Assembly: GCF_024505085.1 (NCBI RefSeq) | Contig: NZ_JANIBC010000003.1 | Coordinates: 146,504 to 210,503, forward strand | Reading direction: 5' to 3' | DNA from: Parvularcula maris | GTDB lineage: Bacteria > Pseudomonadota > Alphaproteobacteria > Caulobacterales > Parvularculaceae | DNA: 64,000 bases | Shown: piece by piece, positions 18,671-26,905 of the stretch | How the letters are laid out: each line of letters begins with the position of its first letter | Numbering within the stretch: position 1 is the first letter of the stretch | Notes under the pieces: generated by a model | Databases searched by the model: none | Seen by the model: the letters and a program-made list of their open reading frames with translations, nothing else | What the model was told of the DNA's origin: nothing | Translations under genes and position numbers: made by a program

Positions 18671-18793
18671 CCCCTCTCCCCAAATCAATAGATTTGGACC
18701 TCTCCCCAGGGAGAGGTTTTGCGTGCTGCTCTAACCACTTGCGCTTTCCCTCTCCCTTGGGAGAGGTCGACATCTTCGATGTCGGGAGAGGGG
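18671..18793. repeat. A-type composite palindrome upstream of DUF559 gene (copy A4)
   Basis: Arm 1: CCCTCTCCCC, hairpin AAATC-AATA-GATTT, GGACCTCTCCCCAGGGAGAGG. A 30-base spacer follows. Arm 2 is inverted: CCCTCTCCC-TTGGGAGAGGT, hairpin CGACATC-TTC-GATGTCG, GGAGAGGGG. The final GGAGAGGGG ends one base before the DUF559 ATG at 18795 and serves as its likely ribosome-binding site. Confidence 0.87.
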
Positions 18794-18794
18794 C

Positions 18795-19253
18795 ATGGCT
18801 TCTCAGTTGGAATTTGCGCGGAAGCTCAGGCGAAAGCAGACCGATGCCGAGCGGAAGATCTGGGCGCAGCTTCGCCGCAATCAGACAGGGGTGAAGTTCA
18901 AACGTCAGGTGCCGGTGGGACCTTTCATCGTCGATTTTGCATGTGAGACATTGAAAATCGCGGTCGAGGTCGATGGCTCGCAACATGCCGAGGAACGGGC
19001 GGACTACGACCGGCAGCGGACCAGATGGCTGGAAGAACGAGACTGGACCGTTGTCCGTGTTTGGAACCGCGAGGCGCTGCTGAATACGGAAGGCGTCATG
19101 GAGGGGATCAGAGTTCTCGTGGCCGATCTTCTGCCCCTCTCCCCAAACTACTGCCGTAGTTTGGACCTCTCCCGAGGGAGAGGTTGTGGCGCCCCACCTC
19201 TCCCTCGGGAGAGGTCCAAATCTCAGATTTGGGGAGAGGGAAACCCTCAATGA
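18795..19253 (+). CDS. DUF559 (Vsr-like PD-(D/E)XK) endonuclease-domain protein
   Basis: 152 aa. Residues ~5-112 form a DUF559 domain related to very-short-patch-repair endonucleases. [20 protein letters not shown] and [16 protein letters not shown] lead to the catalytic-looking D47, E58 and D60 (IVDF...AVEVDGSQH), then DWTVVRVWN. Substrate unknown. Residues 113-152 ([20 protein letters not shown] and on) are encoded by the flanking palindromic repeat, so the gene appears to have read through into it. The gene splits pdxJ from acpS and overlaps the acpS start (ATGA). GC is visibly lower than its neighbours. Probably an acquired gene. Confidence 0.9.
   Translation: MASQLEFARKLRRKQTDAERKIWAQLRRNQTGVKFKRQVPVGPFIVDFACETLKIAVEVDGSQHAEERADYDRQRTRWLEERDWTVVRVWNREALLNTEGVMEGIRVLVADLLPLSPNYCRSLDLSRGRGCGAPPLPRERSKSQIWGEGNPQ
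19134..19240. repeat. A-type composite palindrome inside the 3' end of the DUF559 gene (copy A5)
   Basis: Arm 1: CCCTCTCCCC, hairpin AAACTACTG-CC-GTAGTTT, GGACCTCTCCCGAGGGAGAGG. Short spacer TTGTGGCGCCCCA. Arm 2 inverted: CCTCTCCCTCGGGAGAGG, TCC hairpin AAATC-TCA-GATTT, GGGGAGAGGG. It mirrors A4 on the other side of the nuclease domain. It is translated as the DUF559 C-terminal tail and ends nine bases before the acpS ATG. Confidence 0.87.
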
Positions 19254-19666
19254 TCATCGGCATCGGCTCCGACCTCATCGACATCCGCCGCGTTGAGAAG
19301 ACTCTGGAGAAGCACGGCGAGCGCTTCACCCATCGCTGCTTCACCGAAATCGAGCGCATCAAATCCGACCGCCGCCGCAACCGGGCCGCGAGTTATGCCA
19401 AGCGGTTCGCCGCCAAGGAGGCGACGGCCAAGGCGCTGGGCACCGGGCTCAGCCAGGGGGTGTTCTGGCGGGACATGGGGGTGGTGAACCTGCCGAGCGG
19501 TGCCCCGACCATGAACCTGACGAACGGCGCCGCGGAAAGGCTGGCTGTCCTGACGCCGCCGGGGCACGAAATCCAGGTGCACCTGACGATAACCGACGAC
19601 TTCCCGCTGGCGCAGGCTTTTGTCATCCTCTACGCGGTAAGGCAGGGCAGCCAAGAGATAGGATAG
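19250..19666 (+). CDS. acpS: Holo-[acyl-carrier-protein] synthase
   Basis: 138 aa. It transfers 4'-phosphopantetheine from CoA to apo-ACP. The motifs [16 protein letters not shown] and [15 protein letters not shown] (metal and CoA binding) are intact. The start ATG overlaps the DUF559 TGA. The open frame extends upstream into the repeat, but MIIGIGSDL is the family start. Its ribosome-binding site must come from the repeat (GGGGAGAGGGAAA). lepB begins 4 bp after the stop. Confidence 0.96.
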   Translation: MIIGIGSDLIDIRRVEKTLEKHGERFTHRCFTEIERIKSDRRRNRAASYAKRFAAKEATAKALGTGLSQGVFWRDMGVVNLPSGAPTMNLTNGAAERLAVLTPPGHEIQVHLTITDDFPLAQAFVILYAVRQGSQEIG

Positions 19667-19669
19667 CCG

Positions 19670-20443
19670 ATGTCGGAAGCTTCAGAGACGCGCTCCATGG
19701 GTGCGCTGGCCGAGGAAGCCTGGGATGTGTCCAAGACGGTGGTGATCGCTGTGGGCATCACCCTGTTCGTGCGTTTCTTCTTCATCCAGCCTTTCAACAT
19801 CCCCTCCGCGTCGATGGAGCCGACCCTGATGACCGGGGATTTCATCCTCGTGGACAAGATCGACTACGGCTACTCCAAGGCGTCGCTTATCTATCCCCTG
19901 ACGCGCATGCCCACCGAGGGGCGGGTCTTCTCCGACATGCCGGAGCGGGGCGAGGTGGCGGTGTTCAAGAACGCCCGCGACAAGAACAAGGACTACGTCA
20001 AGCGTATCGTCGGCGTGCCTGGCGACACGGTCCAGGTGATCGGCGGCGTCCTCCACATCAACGGCCAGGCGGTGGAGCGCGAGCTGATCGAGAGCCGCGA
20101 GACCACCTGTTCCGACCGTGACCTCTCGGCCAGGCGCTACCGGGAGACCATGCCGGACGGCGGCCCGACCTATATCGTCCAGGAGTGCGACGGCAACCGG
20201 GGCGATCTCGACAACACCCCGCCCAAGCGCGTGCCCGAGGGCTTCTACTTCATGATGGGCGACAATCGCGACGAGAGCGCCGACAGCCGCACGCCCATGG
20301 TGCAACTCGTGCCCCATGACGCGCTGGTGGGCCGCGCCCGCCGGGTGGCATTTTCGGTTGACGGCGGGCGCGCGAAGTTCTGGGAAGTCTGGAAATGGCC
20401 GGTCGCCGTGCGCTACGGCAGGATCGGCGACAAGGTCGAATAG
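19670..20443 (+). CDS. lepB: Signal peptidase I
   Basis: 257 aa inner-membrane serine protease that removes signal peptides. One N-terminal membrane segment (TVVIAVGITLFVRFFFIQPF) is followed by box B PSASMEPTL with catalytic Ser48, box D KDYVKRIVGVPGD with the catalytic Lys, and box E MMGDNRDESADSR. Gene order acpS-lepB-rnc-era-recO is a standard alphaproteobacterial run. rnc starts 17 bp downstream. Confidence 0.97.
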   Translation: MSEASETRSMGALAEEAWDVSKTVVIAVGITLFVRFFFIQPFNIPSASMEPTLMTGDFILVDKIDYGYSKASLIYPLTRMPTEGRVFSDMPERGEVAVFKNARDKNKDYVKRIVGVPGDTVQVIGGVLHINGQAVERELIESRETTCSDRDLSARRYRETMPDGGPTYIVQECDGNRGDLDNTPPKRVPEGFYFMMGDNRDESADSRTPMVQLVPHDALVGRARRVAFSVDGGRAKFWEVWKWPVAVRYGRIGDKVE

Positions 20444-20460
20444 AAGTCAAAAGGTTTCCC

Positions 20461-21153
20461 ATGGGCGCAAGCCGTTCCTTCGAGGACGTAGAGAAGGCCT
20501 GCGGCCATAGCTTTAAGAATCGGGACCTGCTGAAGCGGGCGCTTACCCATTCCAGCGTCTCCTCCGAGAACGCCGCCGATCTGGAGCGGCTGGAGTTCCT
20601 GGGCGATCGGGTGCTGGGCCTTCTGACGGCGGAGGCGCTCTGGCGCCGCTATCCCGAGATGAGCGAGGGCGAGCTCGCACCGCGCCTCAACCAGCTCGTG
20701 CGCAAGGAGACCTGCGCCGAGGCCGCCCGCTTCTTCGACCTCGGCAACGCGCTGACCATGTCGGCTGGAGAAGAGAACAATGGCGGGCGCGACCGCGACG
20801 CCATCCTCGGCGATGTCATGGAGGCGCTCCTCGGCGCGCTCTATGTCGATGGCGGGCTGGAGAAGGCGCGCGCGGCCTACGACCTTTTCTGGGGCGAGCG
20901 CTTCGATGCCATCGCCGCCGAGCACCGCGACGCCAAGACCGAGCTTCAGGAGTGGGCGCAGAGCGCGGGCCACGGCACGCCCTCCTACGCCGATGTGGAC
21001 CGCACCGGCCCCGACCACGCCCCGGAGTTCACCGTCGAGGTCCGCGTCGGCAAGCTGAGACCGGAGCAGGCCAAGGGCTGCTCCAAGCGCGATGCGCAGA
21101 CCGAGGCGGCGCTGGTGCTTCTGCGGCGCGAGGGAGTGTGGTCCGGTGACTGA
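20461..21153 (+). CDS. rnc: Ribonuclease III
   Basis: 230 aa. N-terminal nuclease domain with ERLEFLGDRVLGLLTAEAL (catalytic Glu/Asp; the usual Ser of GDSVL is Arg, as in other alphaproteobacteria) and DVMEALLGALYVDGG. A C-terminal double-stranded RNA-binding domain runs from DAKTELQEWAQSAGHGTPSY. It cleaves dsRNA in rRNA and mRNA processing. The ATG at 20461 was preferred over an upstream in-frame ATG inside lepB. The era start overlaps its 3' end by 8 bp. Confidence 0.96.
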   Translation: MGASRSFEDVEKACGHSFKNRDLLKRALTHSSVSSENAADLERLEFLGDRVLGLLTAEALWRRYPEMSEGELAPRLNQLVRKETCAEAARFFDLGNALTMSAGEENNGGRDRDAILGDVMEALLGALYVDGGLEKARAAYDLFWGERFDAIAAEHRDAKTELQEWAQSAGHGTPSYADVDRTGPDHAPEFTVEVRVGKLRPEQAKGCSKRDAQTEAALVLLRREGVWSGD

Positions 21154-22078
21154 TCAGCGCTGCGGCGTCGTCGCGGTGCTTGGCGCACCGAACGCGGGCA
21201 AGTCCACCTTCGTCAACCACATGGTCGGCGCCAAGGTCTCGATCGTCACCCACAAGGTCCAGACCACCCGTGCACGGATCAGGGGCGTGGCGATGCATGA
21301 CGAGACGCAAGTGGTCTATGTGGACACACCCGGCATCTTCAACCCCAAGCGGGGGCTCGACAAGGCCATGGTCACCGCCGCCTGGGACGCGGTGGAGGGC
21401 TCGGACGTCCTCCTCCTCCTGGTGGATGCACCTGCCTATCTCTCCACCATGAACGAGGACGCGAGCGGGGCGGCCATGAAGGCGGCCGAGGACACCGACC
21501 GCATCATCGAGGGGCTGAAGCAGGGCGGGCGGCGCGCTGTCCTTGTACTGAACAAGATCGACCGCATGCCCCGGCCGCCGCTCCTTCATCTGGCCGAGAG
21601 CCTGAACGGGGAGGGGGTCTTCGACGAGACCTTCATGATCTCTGCCAAGAAGGGTCTGGGGACGGAGGGGCTACGCGACTTCCTGGTCGGCAAGATGCCG
21701 GAAGGATCTTATCTCTACCCTGAAGATCAGCTCTCGGACATCAACGACCGCATGATGGCGGCTGAGGTGACGCGAGAGAAGCTGTTCCTGCGCCTCCATG
21801 AGGAGATTCCCTACTCGCTGACGGTGGAGACCGACCAGTGGGACCGCACCGGCAAGGGCGAGCTTAGGATCGAGCAGACGATCTATGTCGAGCGCGACAG
21901 CCAGAAGAAGCTGGTGCTCGGCCATAAGGGCCGCTCCATCGCCGCCGTGGGCAAGGCTGCGCGGGAGGAGCTGCAGGAGCTGCTCGGCGAGACGGTGCAC
22001 CTCTTCCTCTACGTGAAGGTCCGCGAGAAGTGGGCCGACGAGCGCGAGCGCCTGCGGAACATGGGGCTCGATGTTTGA
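21146..22078 (+). CDS. era: GTPase Era
   Basis: 310 aa from a GTG at 21146 (VTDQRCGVVAVLGAPNAGKS). G1 GAPNAGKST, G3 DTPGI and G4 NKID are present, followed by a C-terminal KH domain (KKLVLGHKGRSIAAVGKAAREEL). It binds 16S rRNA and supports 30S maturation. Overlap with rnc indicates coupled expression. A family A repeat lies directly downstream. Confidence 0.97.
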   Translation: MTDQRCGVVAVLGAPNAGKSTFVNHMVGAKVSIVTHKVQTTRARIRGVAMHDETQVVYVDTPGIFNPKRGLDKAMVTAAWDAVEGSDVLLLLVDAPAYLSTMNEDASGAAMKAAEDTDRIIEGLKQGGRRAVLVLNKIDRMPRPPLLHLAESLNGEGVFDETFMISAKKGLGTEGLRDFLVGKMPEGSYLYPEDQLSDINDRMMAAEVTREKLFLRLHEEIPYSLTVETDQWDRTGKGELRIEQTIYVERDSQKKLVLGHKGRSIAAVGKAAREELQELLGETVHLFLYVKVREKWADERERLRNMGLDV

Positions 22079-22091
22079 GGTTTATCCTGTC

Positions 22092-22304
22092 TACCTCTCC
22101 CGCCTGCGGGAGAGGTCAAAACCTGACGAAGACAGGTTTTGGGTGAGGGGATCGGCGAAGCCGTACTGCTCCATCTGCTGCTGCCGCAGCCTCAGTCTTC
22201 TCCGGTTCGAAAGGGTCCCTCAAACTTTTTCGTTTGCTGTGCAAACCACCTGCGAAGCCCCCTCACCCTCGGTCCCTCTCCCCCTCGGGGAGAGGGAGGC
22301 GGTA
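22092..22304. repeat. Family A composite palindromic repeat (copy A6) with nested insert
   Basis: Left arm CCTCTCCCG-loop-CGGGAGAGG, TCAAAACCTG-loop-CAGGTTTTG, GGTGAGGGG, spacer start ATCGGCGAAGCCGTACTGC, right arm CCCTCACCCTCGGTCCCTCTCC ending GGCGGTAC (arm quoted in part). Compared with A2 the spacer is longer by a block around 22205-22258 (GAAAGGGTCCCTC ... ACCTGCGAAG) that also resembles an insert in B2 at 31573-31620. Confidence 0.85.
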
Positions 22305-22324
22305 CAATCTAGCTTCGCGCCTTT

Positions 22325-23047
22325 ATGACCTGGCGCGACCAGGCCATCGTCCTCACGAGCCGCGCCCAGGGTGAGAACCACAGCCTGCTGACGGTTTTCG
22401 CAGAGGAGCACGGACGAACCTCCGCGCTGGTCTATGGCGGGCAGGGGAAGAACAAGGCCGCCATGCTGCAGACCGGCAACGGAGTCGAGGTCCGCTGGCA
22501 GGGTAAGACGGTCGACAGCCTGGGGCATTTCGACTGCGATCTTACCGCGCCGCGTGCCTCCTCCGTGTTTGGCGACCGTAAGGCCCTTAGCGCCATGACT
22601 GCCACGGCGGAGACGCTGCTGCATGTGCTGCCCGAGGGTGAGGGACTGCCCGGCCTTTTCGCTGCGACCGAGGTGCTGTTCGAAGCCTTCGCCCAGGAAG
22701 GCATCTGGCCCGTTATCCTGGCCAAGTGGGAGCTGGGGCTGCTCTCTTCCCTCGGTCATGGCCTGACCCTCGACCGCTGCGTGGCGACGGACCGGCTTTT
22801 GGAGGACGGGGCGGAGCTCTGCTTTGTCAGCCCGAAATCCGGCGGGGCCGTCTCCTATGAGGCAGGCATGCCGTATAAGGACAAGCTCCTGCCCCTGCCG
22901 CCCTTCCTCATCGGCATGGGCGAGCCCACGATGGGTGATGTGAAGGCAGCGCTCGAGCTGACGGGGTTCTTTTTGGCCGAGCGGCTGCTCCATCCTATCG
23001 GGCGGCAGTTGCCCGAGGCGCGGGCTGGTTTGGTGCGGCGGCTTTAG
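22325..23047 (+). CDS. recO: DNA repair protein RecO
   Basis: 240 aa. The N-terminal OB-fold (MTWRDQAIVLTSRAQGENHSLLTVFAEEHGR) and a helical C-terminus fit RecO, which anneals SSB-coated DNA and helps load RecA in the RecFOR pathway. Its position after rnc-era is conserved. The ATG at 22325 lies just after the right end of repeat A6, which therefore forms its 5' leader. Confidence 0.95.
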   Translation: MTWRDQAIVLTSRAQGENHSLLTVFAEEHGRTSALVYGGQGKNKAAMLQTGNGVEVRWQGKTVDSLGHFDCDLTAPRASSVFGDRKALSAMTATAETLLHVLPEGEGLPGLFAATEVLFEAFAQEGIWPVILAKWELGLLSSLGHGLTLDRCVATDRLLEDGAELCFVSPKSGGAVSYEAGMPYKDKLLPLPPFLIGMGEPTMGDVKAALELTGFFLAERLLHPIGRQLPEARAGLVRRL

Positions 23048-23048
23048 A

Positions 23049-23441
23049 ATGGTGGAAGATTCTGAACTGAGCAAAAGCGAGGCAGGCACGATTTCATCGA
23101 TCATGCTTGGGCTTTCCCTACTGGTAGTCTTGCTACTGGTTGGTCTCACATGTGTTATCGTCTGGGCGGGATGGACCGAGAAATCGTTCATCCTGACCAC
23201 TGGTCTGGCAAGCTTTGGTTGGATGGGGCTGAAGATCGCGAAGACATACTTCGCCAACCTATCGGCTAATCTGAGGACTGACCTCCGCAATTTCGATGGA
23301 GAGGACCGGAACTCCGAAGCGGAAGACAGCGAGTTAGACCTGCGTTCTCCGCGCACCTACGTACTGTTGCTAGTCGGTGGACTGTTCCCAGCGTTGTTTT
23401 GGTACGGTGTTGGATATGGCTTAGGTGCGCTATTCCGCTGA
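23049..23441 (+). CDS. Hypothetical membrane protein
   Basis: 130 aa, not recognised. Hydrophobic segments at about residues 16-42 (SIMLGLSLLVVLLLVGLTCV), 48-62 and 105-130 (TYVLLLVGGLFPALFWYGVG), with an acidic loop between (DLRNFDGEDRNSEAEDSELD). The ATG lies 1 bp after the recO stop. Codon use is clearly more A/T-rich than recO and dusB, suggesting recent acquisition or weak constraint. Confidence 0.65.
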   Translation: MVEDSELSKSEAGTISSIMLGLSLLVVLLLVGLTCVIVWAGWTEKSFILTTGLASFGWMGLKIAKTYFANLSANLRTDLRNFDGEDRNSEAEDSELDLRSPRTYVLLLVGGLFPALFWYGVGYGLGALFR

Positions 23442-23503
23442 CTACCGGTGTAGTAACGGATGAAACGTGCCATCCACTCCCAAATCCGCTAAACCCCCGC
23501 CCC

Positions 23504-24532
23504 ATGCTCAAGATCGGCCCTCACACCGTGGACACGAAGGTCTTTCTGGCCCCCATGTCGGGGATCAGCGATCTGCCCTACCGGCAGGAGGCGGAAGGCT
23601 GGGGCTGCCAGTATGTCGTCTCGGAGATGGTGGCCTCCGAAGAGCTCTCGCGCGGGCGGCCCGACGTGGTCCTGCGCGCGGCCATGGAGGGGACATCCGG
23701 TCTCAAGGTCATGCAGCTCGCCGGGCGCGAGGCGCGCTGGATGGCGGAGGGCGCCAGGATCGCCGAGGCCCAGGGCGCGGACATCATCGACATGAATATG
23801 GGCTGCCCGGCCCGCAAGGTGACGGGGCTCGCCTCGGGCTCGGCGCTGATGCGCGATCTCGACCACGCCGAGGCCCTGATCCGCGCCGCCGTCAATGCGG
23901 TCGCCGTGCCGGTGACGCTCAAGATGCGCCTTGGCTGGGACTGGCAGAGCCTCAACGCTGCTGAACTAGCCGAAAGGGCCGAAGCGGCGGGGGTGAAGAT
24001 GCTCACCGTCCACGGCCGCACGCGCTGCGACTTCTACAAGGGCACCGCGAACTGGCAGGCCGTGCGCGCGGTGAAGGAGGCGACTTCCCTGCCGCTCATC
24101 GTCAATGGAGACATCGTGGACGCAGCCTCGGCAAGAGCCGCGCTGGCGCAGTCCGGCGCCGACGGGGTGATGGTCGGGCGGGCCGCCGTGGGAAGGCCCT
24201 GGTTGCCCGTCGCCATCGACCGTGCCTTGAGAGAGGGGAGCGAACTCGTGCCCCCGCCGCTGGAGGATCGCGCCGCATCTGCCGTCAGGCACTATGAAAA
24301 CACCGTTAGGTTGTACCAGGAAGGGCACGGCGAGAGCGCGGAGATGGGGCTGGCGCTCGGCATCCGCATGGCCCGCAAACACCTCGCCGCCTACGCAGAC
24401 AGCCTGACCGAGCTGCCCCTACCGGCTAGAAAACAAGCGAAAAACAGGCTCTGCACGCTGACCGACCCGGCAGCGGTTACGGCCGAGCTGCGCCAGCTTT
24501 TCGCGCTTGCGCCAGAGAAACTCGCGGCGTGA
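23504..24532 (+). CDS. dusB: tRNA-dihydrouridine synthase (DusB type)
   Basis: 342 aa FMN enzyme reducing uridines in the tRNA D-loop. Motifs are LAPMSGISDLPYR, DIIDMNMGCPARKV (catalytic Cys), VTLKMRLGW, TVHGRTRCDFYKG and VMVGRAAVGRPW. The ATG at 23504 gives MLKIGPHTVDTKVFLAPM; the frame is open upstream but not conserved there. In many alphaproteobacteria dusB heads a dusB-ntrB-ntrC-ntrY-ntrX block. Here ntrBC are missing and ntrY follows. Confidence 0.94.
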   Translation: MLKIGPHTVDTKVFLAPMSGISDLPYRQEAEGWGCQYVVSEMVASEELSRGRPDVVLRAAMEGTSGLKVMQLAGREARWMAEGARIAEAQGADIIDMNMGCPARKVTGLASGSALMRDLDHAEALIRAAVNAVAVPVTLKMRLGWDWQSLNAAELAERAEAAGVKMLTVHGRTRCDFYKGTANWQAVRAVKEATSLPLIVNGDIVDAASARAALAQSGADGVMVGRAAVGRPWLPVAIDRALREGSELVPPPLEDRAASAVRHYENTVRLYQEGHGESAEMGLALGIRMARKHLAAYADSLTELPLPARKQAKNRLCTLTDPAAVTAELRQLFALAPEKLAA

Positions 24533-24649
24533 CGTGGCGCGGTTCCGAGACAGCGTTAACACTTGCGTGAGCCTCACGAATATGCGAGGTACAAAGTCAC
24601 AGGGAAATGGCAGGTGCGAAGCCAACGCGCTGACAGTGAGAAGGGCGGG

Positions 24650-26905
24650 ATGACGATGGGGCAGTCGTCTCCCGCCCGACTTCTTTCCTGGCTCCTCATC
24701 CTTCTCCTATCGGTGTCCGGGGCAACGGTGGCCTGGGTCTTCTTCGCGCAGTATCTGCAGGCGGAGAGGATCGGCGGAGTGCCGGTCCCCCTGCCTGTCG
24801 CCTTCGCGATCATGAGCGGCGTTGCACTTCTCCTGACACTCCTGGTGCTGGGGCGGCTGTGGGATCTCTTCCGCCTGCAAAGGCAGAAGCTGTCCGGCGC
24901 CAAGATGCACCGCCGTCTTGCCGGGCTGTTGTCGCTCGTGGCGCTGGCGCCGGCGGCGGTGGCCTTCACCCTGACCGGCGGCCTGATCACGACCCTGGTG
25001 GACGAGATCTTCGTCGAGCGGATCGACGACAGCACCAAGGTGGCGAGGAACCTCGCCAACTCCTACGCCTACATAGTTGGCCAGCAGATGAGCCAGAACC
25101 TCCTCCTCATGGAAGGGGATCTGATGAGAGCGGCGCGGACTGGGGTATCACCGGGAAGTGCGCCTATCGGATATCGACGCTTTCTCACCGGGCTCAATGA
25201 GATCTACCAGTTCAGCGCGCTCACCCATATAGACCCTACCGGTCGGATCATTGCCTCCGTAGGCGGATCATTGCCACCTCAGCCTATCCCGCCACGGAGC
25301 CAGTTTCAGGTTCGAACCAACGAGAACGGCGAGGTCATCGCAAAGTTCAACTCGGTCGACCCGCGCACGGTGGATATCTACTATGCTGTCAGGCCTCTTG
25401 AAGGCGGCGCTGCTGGCTATCTCATCGGCTATCGCCGGGAAGGAACCCAGATCGCAGCCCAACTGACGGCTGTGGTGGGCCTGCGCGACCAGAACCGGGT
25501 CTTCCAGGAGCGGATCGGCGGCCTGCGCCAGGCGGCGAATATCGGCTTCCTTCTGCTCTCCATCGTGCTGCTCCTCGGCGCCGCCTGGGTCGGTCTTCTG
25601 GTGGCGGGCGCCATCGTCGATCCGATCCGCAGGCTGGCGACTGCCGCCGACCGGGTCTCCTCGGGCGATCTTGCCAGCCGGGTCGATGTGCGCAGGCGCG
25701 ACGGCGAGCTTGGTGAGCTCGGCTACGCCTTCAACGACATGACCAAGCGGCTCGCCGCCCAGCGCGACGACCTCATCGCTGCCGGTGAGGAGGCGGAGAG
25801 CCGCCGCCGCTTCATGGAGACCATGCTCGGCGCCATCCCTGCAGGTGTCATCAGCGTGGACCGCGAGGGGACGATCCGCCTCTCCAACATCTCGGCGGAG
25901 CAGATTCTCGGCGAGACCCATGAGGAGCTTCTGGGCAGGTCGCTGACCGACGTCATGCCCAAGCTGCGGCGCAGCTTCGAGCTGGCGCGGCTGACCGGGC
26001 GGGGCATCCGCGAGAATGTCGAGCGGGGCACGGGCGGTGACGTCCGCTCTCTGGTCGTGGAGATCTCCCCCGAGCCGGCCAAGGGGGAGGAGACCAGCGG
26101 CTTCGTGGTCACCATCGACGACATCTCCGACCTCGTCACGGCGCAGCGTACCGCCGCCTGGGCCGATGTTGCCCGCCGCATCGCCCATGAGATCAAGAAC
26201 CCGCTCACCCCCATTCAGCTCTCCGCCGAACGGCTCAAGCGCCGCTACGCCAACACCCTGGAGGGGCGCGACAAGGAGATCTTCGATCAGTGCACCACCG
26301 CCATCGTCAAGCATGTGGGCGATATCGGCCGTATGGTGACCGAGTTCTCGAGCTTCGCGCGGATGCCCGAGCCGATCATGGCCGAGCACGATCTGCGCGA
26401 GGTGGCGCGAGAGGCGCTCTTCCCCTTCACCGTAGCCCACCCGCAGATCACCTTCGAGAGCCTCATGCCTGAGGAGGCGGTGCCGGTCCTGTGTGATGCC
26501 CGCCTGATGGTGCAGGCGCTCACCAACCTCATCAAGAACGCTGCCGAATCGATCACCGAGGACGGGCGCGCTTTGGAGGGCCGAATCGAGGTCGAGGTGG
26601 TGCGCGAGCGCGCTGGCGCTCGGGTAGAGGTGCGCGATAACGGGCGCGGCCTGCCGCAGGAGCAGCGCCACCGCCTGACCGAGCCCTACATGACCACGCG
26701 GGAGAAAGGCACGGGGCTGGGCCTCGCCATCGTGCGCAAGGCCATCGAGGATCACGACGGCAGTTTCTCGATCACCGACCGGGAGGGCGGGGGCGCTGCC
26801 GCGACACTCTTCCTACCCGCCTTGCCAATACGCCTAGACCCTGGCCAAACAGGGGAGCACGAGACGCAAGGTAAGGCGGAGAAAGAGCTGCTGCATGGCG
26901 ATTGA
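24650..26905 (+). CDS. ntrY: Sensor histidine kinase NtrY
   Basis: 751 aa. Two or three N-terminal membrane segments surround a periplasmic region, with another near residue 300 (NIGFLLLSIVLLLGAAWVGL). Then come a HAMP domain (IVDPIRRLATAADRVSSGDL), a PAS domain (GAIPAGVISVDREGTIRLSN), HisKA with phospho-acceptor His in RIAHEIKNPLTPIQLSAERL, and HATPase_c (N-box NLIKNAAES, GRGLPQ, GTGLGLAIV). The ATG at 24650 has AAGGGCGGG upstream. It overlaps ntrX by 11 bp. The family links nitrogen, redox and envelope control. Confidence 0.94.
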   Translation: MTMGQSSPARLLSWLLILLLSVSGATVAWVFFAQYLQAERIGGVPVPLPVAFAIMSGVALLLTLLVLGRLWDLFRLQRQKLSGAKMHRRLAGLLSLVALAPAAVAFTLTGGLITTLVDEIFVERIDDSTKVARNLANSYAYIVGQQMSQNLLLMEGDLMRAARTGVSPGSAPIGYRRFLTGLNEIYQFSALTHIDPTGRIIASVGGSLPPQPIPPRSQFQVRTNENGEVIAKFNSVDPRTVDIYYAVRPLEGGAAGYLIGYRREGTQIAAQLTAVVGLRDQNRVFQERIGGLRQAANIGFLLLSIVLLLGAAWVGLLVAGAIVDPIRRLATAADRVSSGDLASRVDVRRRDGELGELGYAFNDMTKRLAAQRDDLIAAGEEAESRRRFMETMLGAIPAGVISVDREGTIRLSNISAEQILGETHEELLGRSLTDVMPKLRRSFELARLTGRGIRENVERGTGGDVRSLVVEISPEPAKGEETSGFVVTIDDISDLVTAQRTAAWADVARRIAHEIKNPLTPIQLSAERLKRRYANTLEGRDKEIFDQCTTAIVKHVGDIGRMVTEFSSFARMPEPIMAEHDLREVAREALFPFTVAHPQITFESLMPEEAVPVLCDARLMVQALTNLIKNAAESITEDGRALEGRIEVEVVRERAGARVEVRDNGRGLPQEQRHRLTEPYMTTREKGTGLGLAIVRKAIEDHDGSFSITDREGGGAAATLFLPALPIRLDPGQTGEHETQGKAEKELLHGD

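Noticed and set aside
18795-19253. DUF559 gene as a restriction-modification or Vsr mismatch-repair locus
   Set aside because: No DNA methyltransferase is adjacent, and the context is palindromic repeats inside a housekeeping operon.
25268-26755. 495-codon antisense frame inside ntrY
   Set aside because: Shadow of ntrY: His/Arg/Leu-rich composition and no domain, while the plus strand has clear HAMP, PAS and kinase motifs.
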